A stretch of 64,000 nucleotides of DNA from assembly GCF_035582795.1 (NCBI RefSeq), contig NC_134367.1, positions 54,467,562-54,531,561 of the forward strand. The letters run 5' to 3'. Below, one piece after another: positions 13,121 through 26,109 of the stretch; positions within the stretch are counted from its first letter, which is position 1, and each line of letters opens with the position of its first letter. The stretch comes from Mycteria americana. Its lineage: Eukaryota > Chordata > Aves > Ciconiiformes > Ciconiidae. The position numbers and the translations under genes were made by a program. The notes beneath the pieces are model-generated. The model did no database searches and was not told the DNA's origin. It saw only the letters and a program-made list of their open reading frames with translations.

Positions 13121-16100
13121 GATGTGACCCAGCATTTAGCCACAGGTGCAGGTAAAAAGCAGCAAAATAACAGCTCTATGAGTGTTTTATGATATTGCAT
13201 GGGTAGTACCAACAATGTCATGAGGAGAGCATACACATTGCAAATTAAGGGGATGATGGTATTTCCAGGTTGTAAATCACACGTCGTACATAAAAGCATG
13301 CAAGAACGCTATGTCGGTGTGGAAGATTTAATTACACAAACAAATAACTAGAAGGAGACAGGACATAGAGAGCCACATCCTGCCCATATGGGAAAGCATG
13401 CTGGAGCCCAGAAGAGAGGCGTGGTTGCCTCATGCCAGTTTCATGAACTGTTCTGCTGGGGTAGCAAAATGTTTCAAAGCAGGAAATTCAGAGCCAATCT
13501 CAGAGGTTTCAGCAGGCAACTGCAGAGCATGCTCCACGGAGCTATTTCCCTCTTCTTCTTTGATGAAAAGTGAGCAGCATGTGCCCCCGGCTGAGACATA
13601 TTGCTGGCAGTAGCATATGCATTTGATAACAGCAGCTTTACCATTCAAGTAGGGAGAAAGGGTTTCTACCAATCCAGAAAAATCATCACAATTTTTCTTT
13701 CCCTGTTGAGATGAACACAGAACTTTTCTAGATCTTTAGAGGGGTGGGGAAGGATGAGAAGGAAAGAAATAGAAATCTTCTCCTCTCCTGAAATAGGCAA
13801 AAGTTAATAGTTAGGACACTCACCTGGAATCCTACCTTAGTTGTCAAGGCCCCCAGTACACATGGCACTTAAATCCTAGGTGAGAGGTAGCCTATCAATC
13901 AATCAATATAAGGAAAGCAGGTGCCCTGTGGGACCTCTTGCCTTGTGTACACCCCATAAGAGACAGTTTGAAAGACTTGGTGATCAAAGCACAGGCTGGG
14001 GGGGGTGTGAGAGAAGCAAGATTTTATGTATAAAGGTCCCAAAGAGAGACATATGAAAAAAGTAGAAAAGCATGGCAGCATGGCCCTTTCTAGCTCCCTC
14101 CCATTACGTTTTGTCTCCTTCCCCCAGGACGGTCTGGCACAGTGACTCTGACCGTCTGACAGTATGTTCTGCAGGAATACAGCTAATTACTTAGACATGA
14201 GGAGCCTCATTTTTGAGGCTGAGCAGGGAACACTTCTGGGTCCACGTGCATTAATACTGCTGCACGTATTTCTGCAAGACAGGAAGCTGAGGTGGCTGAG
14301 CTCGTCACATTCCTGAGTACCAAAAATTTCTGAGCAGAATCCCAACAGGCCTGCAAGGCCATCTCCTTCTTTTAGACTGAAAGAGTTGTCAAAGCAAACC
14401 AGTCCCTGTGCCACCAGTGACTCCAACAACCTATCAGTAAACTAAATGACAAAACCAAGACATGACTTTAAGGCTGCAAACACTGCTTCAGAAGCCTGTG
14501 CCAGGGAGCCAGATGTTGCAGGAAAAACATCTGGGATTTTTGATCGCCTTTAAGAACGAGTAGGAGGAGAATTGTGATGTGGTATGAAAAATAGCCTGCT
14601 GCATAGTTTTTGGATTAATGACAAAATTATCATCTCCTTCAAAATACTGCAAAATGTAAGAATTTAAACTCATATAGGATGGCTTAGCAGTAAAAAAAAA
14701 ATATACATTGTACAGAAGTATGGAAAACCCTGAAAAGTTTCCAAATATGACATACCTCAAACACAGAACCTGAAAGAGTTTCATAAGGATATTTAAAGAA
14801 GAAAATTTTCCTTTCTATCCATGAGCAAAGAACATGCTTTCATAGGGAGGAATGGGGGGAGGGAGGAAGGGAAAATGGGGACAATTCAAATGAAGCAGCC
14901 CATTGCAGTTAGAAGCAAACTTTAATGTATACACTGGGTCTCCCCTTGCTGCTGGTCCTGAAGGTGTAAATCAGGAGAAGGCCTGGCCAGGGGGCATTTC
15001 TGCTGCTCTAAAATATTTTTTTTAGATGCCCAAAACGCCCTATTATATGTACAGCAGGACAAAACAGAGACCTCTGAAGAGAAAGGCAATAAAAATTTCC
15101 TCTCCGCCCTTCCATGAAAACATGTGTACTGCGGGGAAAGGCAGCAAAAACCGAACCGACATTTTCTGTGGTCCTCCCACCACCCTGGGCTGTTCTGAGG
15201 GAAGGGCTTTGCCCCAGTGACAGCTAGAAACCCCAGCCTGTCCAAAACAAGTACCAGGGACCAGATTTAGAAAAATGCCGTGCCTTGTGATTTAAGTTAG
15301 TGGGAGCTGCACTTTGAACATGGAAAGTTTTGTATAGTGTAAGGTACCGTCAAAAATCAGTTCCTCAGGAACTCCATTTGGACACCAAAAATCAATGGAT
15401 ACTTTCAGGTTAATTTTTCTGTGCTTTAGAAAAAATAAACCGTCCAATGCCACAAGCCTGTGCTGAAAAAACAGTCTCACAGAGCAGTGAGGGAAGCCCA
15501 GATGGAAATCAGTAATTCTGCCTTTAAAGGGGGGTTACAAAGCATGCAGCCACACACAGAACAGCGAGCCGAAAACAAGCCACGGGCTGCCTGCCTGCGC
15601 CGTGAGCGCTGCCCATCCTGCTCCAGGAGTGCCAAAGAAGCCCTTCGGAAAAAAACAGAGCATTTAAGCCATTAATTACTCTGCAATAATGTTTGCGTGT
15701 AAGGGAACTGGCTCCAGTAACAAAGCAGTCACAGTGGTAGCACGACCTGGCTTTTAAATTTTAATAATATTCTTTCAGCGTGGCCTGTTTTGTCATCCAC
15801 ATGTTCTGTACGCTAACTTCAAAGAATTACACGGAGTAGAAAATAGTAGCTCCAAGTAACCTTTTCAACTGTGGGAAAAACTTCTTCCTTCAAGAAATGA
15901 AGTATAGCACATTCTGCCTTTCTAAACAGTTTTTACTTCTTCTACCTACTTGGTGCAGTTAATGTTCAGTAAAGCATGTGTTACCCACCACACTCAAATG
16001 GGAAACATCTTTTTAATAATAAGAATCACATTTCTTTAGCAATGAGTATCTACTGTATTTTTCTAGTATTCTGGGAGCAGGTCTCCTTGCCATGGCCAAA

Positions 16101-16559
16101 TTCCTTTCTTGTCTACAAAACTTTTTCTAAGACATTTAAATAAATACTTTTTCTCACTTAATCGTGTTGTCCAGTCTTCAGTTACAGTATCTGCCCCAGG
16201 TATTGCTCCGTCTAGCATTTGTCTGATGGGAACATGCTCCCTTTCAAGATTTTGACACACATTTTGGTATGTAAAGATGCAGACAGGAATCCAGGCAGAT
16301 TTGATATGTCCTACTACATTTGTACGTACTATTTCCACTCATAACAATTATGTGTCATCTTCAGGCAAGACAGAAAGTGCTTTATAACCATACATCAGAA
16401 CTTTGCTGCTTTTTTCACACCAGCAATACCTTAATTAATTTTGGAAACCCTGCAATGTACTTCTCTTCATCTTGGACATCTAAATACTTAAGTCTGACTC
16501 TTCTGACTGTGTAAGATTGAGGCTGATCTTGCTCAATATTTTCACTTAGCATGGAAAAT
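13121..16559. other. Non-coding, no gene seen
   Basis: No gene. The segment at about 13810-13860 (GTTAGGACACTCACCTGGAA) weakly resembles the tRNA-like head of an old SINE. A purine-only stretch with several G-runs lies at about 14845-14880. Confidence 0.6.
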
Positions 16560-17335
16560 AGAAGGATGATGATGAAATTTGATAGTAACACACAAAGTTA
16601 GGGACAACCTCAAAACAGAATAGGATGAAGAGATCAAGCAGAAATAACTAGATGATTTTGAGAACTACAGTAATAGTACATATAAAAGGCACTAAGTGCA
16701 AGACCATGGATTTAGGAGCAAGTGACAGAACTGTGCTGTAAATTGGGAGATTAACTTCTGAAAATGTTAAAAGAGGGGGAGAAACTGGAAATACTCACTA
16801 AACACAAGGCTCCCCAAGAACTGCCAGTGGCCCAGCTATGAACAAGACAATTACGAATCCCATTACATATACCTGAAGTCAGAAAAATACTCATGCCAGT
16901 GTATAGGTGGTCTACTGGCATGTTATGCACAGCTCAGGTCATATTTGCTCAAGGGAAGGGCATGATGGTGAGAACTGGTTGCAGAGAAGACTTCCAGGAC
17001 AGTCAGAAGACTAGGAAGCCCATATTCTGAGATAAGCCCAGAAAGGTTTGCCTTGCTTAGTCCAGTGAAGGAAGGCTGAAAGTGATGATGGCTGATCTCG
17101 ATAAATATAGCCAAGGGAAAAGATAAATTATGCAATTTAAAAAACAGTGTTGTCACAAAAGCAAATGGATAAGCAGTGTCCGACAACAAATTTGAACAGA
17201 AAGTTAGGTTCTAACCACAAGCAGTCAGAGCTGCTTAAATAGCCTTCCAAACAGGGTATCAGATGCAAAAATCCTAACAATTTTTAAATTGAATTTGAAT
17301 GGTTTCTGGAAAGAATCATATGGTGTAATTTGTGA
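16560..17335 (+). mobile_element. Old degenerate CR1-like LINE (ORF2 3' half and 3' UTR)
   Basis: Scattered but ordered similarity to the end of CR1 ORF2 is visible. AAGTGCAAGACCATGGATTTAGG-like sequence lies near 16696. A GCAGAGAAGACTTCCAGGA-like stretch near 16980 is followed by a CTTAGTCCAGTGAAGGAAGGCTG-like stretch near 17057. GGTTCTAACCAC occurs near 17206 and a TTCCAAACAGGGTATCAGATGC-like stretch near 17243. The order matches CR1 on the + strand. The copy is too decayed to code. Boundaries are approximate. Confidence 0.6.
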
Positions 17336-20300
17336 TTGCTTGCAACTGCAGAAGACCACACTCGCTAGGTGGACCTTTGGTGAAGTTTCTTTCATGATAT
17401 ATTTCAGTTGCTGAAAAAATAAACAAGAGCCAGACCCTTACCTGTGATCAGTGTAATTCTGTTAATTCCACTAAATCTGTGCCAGCTTATGACCGCTGAG
17501 CATCTAGCCTTTTCTGTGGATTGTCTCCATCTGTATTTTAACAGCAGATATACTGGTAAAAGAAACAATTGCTGTTAGTTAAACTCATTTTGTAAAACCT
17601 GCCTGTTACAATATAGTTCGGTTAAACTCGTTTTAGTAGCTTAAAGCAGAGCAAGCTTTAGCAGACCATTTAGAATACTGTTTTATTCCATCCAGAAAGA
17701 TGGGGTTAGCTGGTGTGTTAACACAAAGCAGCTACATCCTACCTGAAAGAAAAGAAAAAGAAAAAAAAAAAAGATGCTACATTTAGTTGCTTACATAGTG
17801 CAGACAGGACCTAACTGTCTCCTCAGATAGTGTCTGTGCTCAAAGAGTAGAAATCTAGACGACAAACTCCTAGTGAATAAAATTCAATGTCACAAAAATG
17901 TATTCCTCGAGCAGCCGCTGTCCAGCCCTCACTGGGACACGGATGCTGGCAGCACGGTGCCTTCCCCGCGGGTCTGATGCAGCATTGCGTGCACCTCCGC
18001 CTGCTCACATCGTATGAAACGGCTGTTAGTCAGCTGTCCAGCTTGCAACAAGTGAGGTGTGAGAGCTCCTTCGGAGCTCATTCGCATTTACTTGTGGAAA
18101 TACAGATGTAGCGACAGTAGAAGACATAAAGCAAACCCAAAGTAAACTCTCCTGTTTACCATGGGTACAGCTTGAGCAGCTGCTACGTAAGGATTACTCC
18201 TCCCTTTATACCTAACTGGAAGGAGAAGTGTATTTGTATTTTCACATACAGTTGCATTGCACAGGGTGAGCAGACATCATCACTCATCAACAGCTGAAAA
18301 AGGGAGGGTATGTCCCAACCTTACAGCCAGGCACAGACTCCTGTCCCTTTCCTTGTGCTGGCTTTGGTGCCCACTGGGCCTTTCTGGGAGTTGACCTAAT
18401 TGCGCTGAAAACTAACCTATCAAAAATATATAGCTTGATATGGCAGGGACTAAGAAAGGCAGAAAGAAAAATGATGAGGGTAGGAGGAAGAGTAAGAAGC
18501 ATGACTCACATTTCAGCAGGAGTGAGCAAAATGCTACAGACCTTGGCTGAAGGTAGAACCGTGGCCTTCAAAAGACTGCCTGCACCTTGGCTCATGAGCA
18601 GGTGTCAAAGGTCCTAGTGAGTTTTGCCATTCCAACAACGGTTATTTAGGAAAGTCCCAAAACAGTTAGTCACAAAAAAAAAGCCACTTGATAATAACAT
18701 GCTTGGTGACCAATCATTTGCAGCAGCTTAGATCCAAAACAGATCTGTTAAAAAAATGGTCCGTCTAGATTCAGGTCACCATTTTCAAAGGCTTTGACAC
18801 TACTACTACTCCTTTGATCCAAGGGTCTAGCTATCCGTAGGTGTTTCCAGCTGGGAAGACAAACTGTTGATGAACTGGGGTTTTCTTTGACTCAACCTTG
18901 TTTAGGAGAAATTCACAATGCTTTGTTTCCCTCAGCATGGAAAATCTGCCAGATCAGAACGTGATGGCACTGTATCCCCACGCTTTCAGCCAGAGCCTTA
19001 CCCAAAGTGCTCCTATTTGCCCCGCTCCCCCTCACCTTACCTGTCTCTCATGCCTTGCTGCCTCTTGCTTCTCCAGACGAGCTGTTATTCCCACAGACAC
19101 ACCCCAGCAAAGACGCCCCAGAGCCTCCCCCAGTCATTTGAACTCCTAAGCAGCTTTTCATCTCCCTTCATTTGGAACAGAAAATATGGGCTTAACTGAC
19201 TCTTGGAGCTCCTTTAAGGGAACAACAAGGATTAAATCTCCTGATACCTCAGGACAGATTTCTGAAAACAGCAGTGTGATCTCGGATAAAAATGTTCTTT
19301 TGCCATTTGCGGGCAGGGGAAGTGATGACTGGTTTTTAAATATTTGTGAAAGTGGAGGCAAGCCTGTTGACATCCTGAGACTTCCTGGTTCATATCCAGT
19401 AGCATGGCTAAGGCAACGTGCTCCTGTAACGCTTTGGACACCTGGGTGCTCATTAAAGGGAAAGCATTTAAGAGACTCAAATGGCCGTTGTGCTCTCAGA
19501 AAACAGAACTAAAGTAAATCTGTTATTTATTAATGTCTATGCCAGCACTGAAATGAGTACTGAAGGTCTTGACATTTCCAGTTTAAAGTCTTTACTATTT
19601 TCCCACATCATTATTTCTATTAACACTAAACAGCTGGAAAACTCTCCGTAACCAAACCTTAGAAATTAATTCCATTTTCCAGACTAATAATTACTCTTCT
19701 GCCAATCCTGTTTACCCTACAAACTCAGCGCAAATTGTGTTATAGTTTCTATCCTGCCCTCTCCTGCCAAAACCTTGTACTCCTCCGTACATTTAATAAC
19801 TCCATCCCTCTGACTTGGCATCCTGATCTATCAAATTATGCTGATGTTAATAACATCTCTAAAATAGTCATAATTGGACTTCTTCTGCAACAGTAAGCTT
19901 CACAGGAACCTTTGGCCATGAAGAAAAGGCTCATGAGAAGATCTGGGAGGAAGTAGGACACAAGGTCATAGGAAAGTCCCTGCACCTCCTCTCTGCATTT
20001 AGGATGTAAAGGATCCTAAGCAGTAGGATGTTAACCGGAAAATTATTTTTTGCCCCTGCAATAAGACTTTTATTGTTTCTTGGGAAGTCACACAATCAGC
20101 ATTCATTTCCCTGTTTACACTCAAGCAAAGCATAGCGGCATGTGCTCTCAATGAGATCATCTCACATCAGTCCTGAGGGCTGGTCCCCCCAAGGGATGAG
20201 ATACATTGACTCTCACCAGAGCGATACCTTCAGGTCAGTTCCTAAGACAATTAGGCTCTGAACACAGGACTGGTAAAGTTAGTTTAGGAGAAAGTCAACT

Positions 20301-23300
20301 GCCTCATAAGAAGATTCAGGTTCACTCGTTAGCAGAGCAAGAAACTGCCAAATCTAGTCAACAGGAACTCACAAGGGATGGACTTGTCTCAAAACCTACC
20401 CTTCTGAGGGTTTTATAGACCCTTAGCCCTGAGCATCATCCAGGGCCCATGGAAGACTGGAATTAACAACCCTGCACTCTCTCCTTTTTAAATATGATGT
20501 GCAGTAAAATGGGGTTTACTGTCTATCTTAGCCCAGGGGAGGGAGGAGTGGAGAAGAAACTTATATCTCTTTTTATAGGAGAAGATCCCTAAACATGGGG
20601 CTGCAGCTATTCAGGGGCCAAGCAGAGGAAAGAGGGGAGTGTTTCTAATCCCTATTTAAACTGAAGCCCTCTGCAAAAAAAAAAAAAAAAGCAGATAAAT
20701 CAGGATAGAGAGAAGGCAGGTAAAAAAGTGAGACCTTCTGTGCAAGTGATTAGGGCACTTATGTGAGGTGTGTGGCATCAGATCATTTCTACTCCAAAAA
20801 GTGTTAAACAGTGGGTGGATAAAATGCGTAAGTAGCTCACCGAACCCACAGTATGTCTAAAACCCTTTGCAGGATAGAAACCTGTGAGCAAAACTCTGAA
20901 CACTCTTTTTCACCGTTGAGCAATTAGCTTTCGTTTGCTACAGGCAAGATGCACAGCCACCTGGATCCGTTGGTGTCTCATTACCCCATGGTAACGTCTT
21001 TGTGTAACTTGGCCTTCAGTCATTCACAGAGTTTTGAAAACAGCTCTCCTAACAGCACATGCAAAAATCAGTCTTTATCTAGGGCCAGATTCTGTGCCTG
21101 GTCATAGCAGTAGTCCTCTTACGTAGGTTCACTAGTAGTGTTCATACACACAGTATCCAGCCCATAAGAAAAGTGTTAGTACCTAAGCACTGAAATGCAG
21201 TCCTTGCAACAGCCTTACATAGTTATCTAAAGGAAAACAAAAAAGAATATTGCTTACAGCAAAGGGGAGAATGTGCTTGCGACAGTTATACTTGTGTGCT
21301 GTGAATATGAGAAGTCTGAATAACGCATTTGATGAATAAGAACTATATTTAAAAAACAGTGTATTCCAGTTTACTAATCTGTGTAAGAGTGAAATTGTGG
21401 GAAGAAAAATATTATGCTAATATGAAACCACTTCAAGAAATAAATCAGAAAATATGTGTAGTTAATCTTCCACCCAGGAAAATGAAAGCATGAGAACAAA
21501 CACTAACTTTTCGCAGAGACAGCTGATGTTGGTGTAAATCACTCACACATTAGTATGTTATTTTCATTTAGAATTATGTACTGAGCTGTTTATATACCCT
21601 ATGATTCCTGTTCAAATCTATTTAACAGTAATAGCCATGAGCTTTGCTACTCTTCAGAAATACAGTACAATGGAATTATTCTAGTGCTGCAAAATGGCTC
21701 ATTCTTGCTTATAAATGACTTCTATATGCACTAAATCAAGCTGCATTAAAAAGAGCTGATGAAAAGAACAACATCTCTTCCTCTTCTTCTCTGTGTCTGC
21801 CCCAAAAGGAAGAGGAGGAGATGCAGAGTAAATCTGTGGCTTTCAAGACTTGCACCTGCAATTCAGGACATATATTCTACCCACCTGACCTTAGGCAGGA
21901 GTAATTATACCTGTTTGATTATGAAAAAAGAAGTCAGAACTTTTTAAGGGGACTTTAAGCGTTCTAGAATTTATTCCATTCCTTTGATGGACTCCAATAA
22001 AGTTCCCATGGGTTTAGGAAGCAGATTCTGGACTAGCAGAAAAAGTTTTGGTCTTGAAATTTGTACAATTTGGTTGAGATAACAAACTTTACCCAGATTT
22101 ACAGCAGTGATAATTACATCAGTCTGGGTCAAAATGCTACAAATAAAGATATTTTCCATTTTCACATGAATTTGTAAGTTGCTGTTAAATTTAACAAGGT
22201 ATTGCAGATATCAGACAGAGGAGATGGAGAGCAGAGGAGAAGGTTATTTTTTTAATCTTCTTTACCTCGTTTATTAATCTTCATTGAAATAGTTTTCAGG
22301 TGAATGGGTTACCTCTGGAAGGAAAACGGGGATTAAAACTCCCACCATACTGCCCTATCCCTTGAAGCCAGAAAAGATGTCTCCAGACGTTCCCAGGGTG
22401 CTGGAGGGCAGGGAAGAGACCAGGCAGAGCGGAGGAGCACACGCCTGTCCAGTCGCTGGCCCCACTGCAGGCTCCCTTCCTCCCTGCAGCATCTGCACCA
22501 AACTGAGCTGTGCTCTCTCTCCCAGCTGTGCCCAGTGCATGATATCATGAAGAGGAAAAGCGATTGCATGGCTCAAAAAAACCCCATTAAAGCTGCATCC
22601 CAGAATGGCAGCCCTTGTCCTCCACATGCCCTGCACACAGCAGCCTCCCTGATTGTGTGACCCAGTCTGTCACTGTCACGCAGACCAGAGAGGCGGCTGC
22701 TTCAGGGGTGGAAATGGGCAGGGTTGATGGGTGATTTAGGTGTGGACACACTGATCTCGGCTTCTGTGACTACTTCCGGGAAGAAAATACAAGCCAAGTG
22801 CTGTCGTCGTCTTTGTTGGTGCTATGATGTACAAAGAGGGGTTAAGCAGAGTGGTTTGATGGTGATCAGGGGACTCGGCTGCTGTACACAGCAGCCTGAC
22901 AGCTCCTAGCTTGTGGAGGATAGCACAAAGCAGCACAAAGGTTTTCCTAAGTTTTACCATGGACCAAGCCAGATGCACGGGGAAGGTACATGAAGGATTC
23001 AGAGCTATGAGTTAGGTATTTCTGGGATGTAATCCATGTAACTTGTCTTAAATATCTACCACAGGATGGGAAAAGCTGTACTCAAAACCAGCCTATTTTT
23101 CTCAATTGATAACTAATACCACAAAAGGATCACTTAACATTAAGCCCGGCCACAAAATGTCATTCTAAATAAATTTCTGGAGCTGGGAAGTGCAAGTAAC
23201 TAAGATGAGATTTTCAGAAGCCTCAGGAGCAATTTTTTAACCCTACTTCATATCCACTCCCTTTGGTAATGTGATCTCTTTGGTCCATTTGGAAACATCA

Positions 23301-25619
23301 GTGTCTCAGCATTCCCTTTTGTCTCCCTGAGGAGATGGTGTGAGATGAAGGAGGTGCTGAGGGCATGCACCAGCCTGGAGGAAACCCTAAGTGACCATGG
23401 CAAGGGGCAACAGGAACCAGGGTGCTCCTCCATGCTGGGGAGTTCCAGGAGGCCTGACATGGATCTAGAGGATTCCCCAGAAAAGGAGGAATAAAGCATG
23501 AGGGTTATTACCACAGGGGAATGATCCACAGCAGCCATGCTGAGGAAAATTGTCCCATAATTGATCATCTGAAGACCAGACATATCCTCTCTTACAGGAG
23601 CAGACCACAAAGAAAGACCATGGAGCAAAATAGGCAGTGAGAAATTTCTTCAAGGACCATGTTCAATGAAGAAAAAAACAATAAAGTTTCTAGTTTCAGG
23701 CTCCAAGACAAAAAAATAGATATCTCTATATATGTATATGCATATGTGTATATATGTATCGATGTGTTTATATATATATATTGAAGCAGGCAAGGTAATG
23801 TCAGGTACTTACAACTCCTTGTGTAAGTTGTAAGGAAATTTGTCAAGAGCAGCAAGCAAGTAGATAACAAGAAAGGCAAGGGCCTGCCCTTGAACAAGTA
23901 AGGCAAATGGGGCTGCATATGCACTCTATACTTCCCCCCCTCCCCACAAAAGAACTCGTATCTTTGCTACCCCATTTACCATGCTGGGGAGACTGTCAGT
24001 CAGAATGTTTGCTACTGTATAATCAAACCTTCTCCGAGGAAACTTGCTAGGTACTTTGTAGAAGAAAGTGGCAGTTTATTACTAAAGCTGATTTGACTGC
24101 CCGCCTTTAAGTTTAGTCTAATTAAGGTATAATTTTCTAGCATATAAATAAGTTTTTCTTGCACAATATGTCTACCTTGAAAAGAAAAAGGGTTGACGAA
24201 CTACTGATTACTAAGTTTCTAACCTATTTCTGATCCTTTACATCAGGTTGTCATTCCGCATTACTGCTTGTCAACTAGCAAAAGTGTTTCCTGCTGTCCT
24301 TCAGTTCTCACTTTCCTCCCAAACTCACTTCTATCCTCAAACAACGTTTTCTGTCCCTTCATCTGTGGCACGTTCCAGGGCTATACTGACAGAATGGCCT
24401 GAGAAATACTCTGAGTTAGATTTTTTGGTTTTTAAGCATCCACAGAGGTTGGTTTTGTTGCCGTGGTTGTTCTGTTCTGTTCCTTTGTTAATCAAATTGT
24501 TTCATTAAGAGATTCCCACTTTCTCCTGTCCTTCAACAAAGCAGTCGTTTGTTTGCTGCTTTATAAATGGGATCGTTTCACTAACGTGGTTTATTGCACA
24601 GCCCTATGAACACAACAGTAACAGCAATAAAGTGCAGATTGAGAATAGGAATAAGCACTTAGGACTGGGGAGTTCTTTTATCTGGCAAATTCTTGTATTT
24701 GCTCTATTGCCTGCGAGAATGTTGCATGGAACAACTTCCTTGCTTTTTTACATTCTTTGCAGCTGAGATGATCATGAAGGTAAACCTCAGCTCTGGATGT
24801 GTCTGAACTTTGTGAAAAGTTGGCCTCAAATCAGTATTTCCCACAAGTTTAACTGGAATGGTGCTTCAAGTGCTAGGAGTCTAGCTCTGTTAGGAGTTTC
24901 AAGATATTCCCTTAGCATATGTTCCATTTAGATCACTGGAGGCTGAAATTTCAAAAACGAATTGCAAATATGACTTACGCTTTGGACTGAAATTCCATAA
25001 ACACTCTGAAGTTGGAATAAGTGGTCACGGTCACGGAAATGACATTTTTACGGCCTAGTTGAGCTGATCCAATTGCTGTGCTTGAGCAGCGGTCATGCGC
25101 GTATCGCTCCTCCGCTGCCCTGCTTGGAGATGTAGTCCTGCTCCTTCTCGTGTACCGGCTCTGGCATACATCTGACCCTACAGTAAGCCCACACTTTAGG
25201 GACTGAAGCAGAGAGTAACCTGTTTGCTCGCCCACACAGGTCAGCTTTCTGTACATTTAGGTTTCTAAACTGACTCACTGTAGAGTCACATGAGTGATGC
25301 CAAAGCCAATGTGAGTCCTCCAGAAAGGCCTCCAGGCTTGACTGGGAGACATCACAAAGCAGAAAGCCATCTTCTCTTTGACTGTCTCTTCTGTTGGTCA
25401 ATGGCCCTACCTGAAGAAGAATTGTGTCGTATTTCCAGTTTCCCCTGTCCAGCCTACCTCATGGCCATTCATTTGCACTGTGATGATGTCAGAAAGTACT
25501 CTGAATAAAGCTATCCTACCTTTTGTCAAAAGAAGGACTGTGAATAAGGCTAGGGAAATGGGTTTTACCTCTGTGTTCAGTATTCATGAGAACCATAGTT
25601 TATTCAACGTTCATAGACA
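17336..25619. other. Non-coding, no gene seen
   Basis: AT-rich intergenic DNA with slightly GC-richer patches near 17900-18080, 22370-22700 and 25080-25180 that hold no credible ORF. A run of 15 A lies at 20676-20690 without a recognisable retrocopy in front of it. The TA/TG repeat at 23726-23782 is listed separately. Confidence 0.6.
23726..23782. repeat. TA/TG-rich alternating repeat
   Basis: An alternating purine-pyrimidine tract of TA, TG and CA steps, ending in a TATATATATATA run. Low complexity. Confidence 0.85.
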
Positions 25620-26109
25620 ATGTTAAAATTGGAGAAGATACTGAAAATAACCACAAAATTTGTTTGAGGGCTGGATATAGTGTTTTTCAGTGAGAAACTT
25701 CAGAAATCAAATCTATTTAGTTTATCAAAGATTGAGAGTAAGTTTATTCATGAGGAGATAATACTAAGAAGATCTTTAATCTAGTGGAGAGAAGTGTACC
25801 AAGAATCAGTGGCTGAAAGCTGAAGCCAAACAAATTCAACCTGGGAAGAAAAGCCCTTTTTTTTTATCACTGTGAGAGTAATTAATTAGTGGGGTGGGGA
25901 GAAACTGCCAAGGGAGCAGTGGATTTTCTTTTCTTGATGTCTCCAAATCGAGACTGAATAACTTTCTGAGGAAGTGCTTTTGCCAAACACCAGTTAATGA
26001 GCACAGTACAAAGGTAACTGGGTGAAACGTACTGGTCTGAAATGTATAGGAGGTCAGAGTAGATGATCTAATCATCCCTTCTGGCCTTAACATCCATGAA
26101 TCTATGAAT
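25620..26109 (+). mobile_element. Old CR1 LINE, 3' portion
   Basis: A + strand copy of an older CR1 subfamily. It starts near AAAATTGGAGAAGATACTG and passes through ATCTATTTAGTTTATCAAAG and CTTTAATCTAGTGGAGAGAA. It ends with the diagnostic GGAGGTCAGAGTAGATGATC and CCCTTCTGGCCTTAA, then short ATGAATCT repeats. This subfamily type is common in turtles and crocodilians as well as birds, so the insertion is probably ancient. No intact reading frame remains. Confidence 0.85.

Noticed and set aside
13805..13885. tRNA-like segment (GTTAGGACACTCACCTGG...)
   Set aside because: No cloverleaf or proper B box could be drawn. At best it is debris of an old tRNA-derived SINE; too weak to annotate.
20676..20690. 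Run of 15 A as a possible retrocopy tail
   Set aside because: No poly(A) signal, coding remnant or target duplication upstream.
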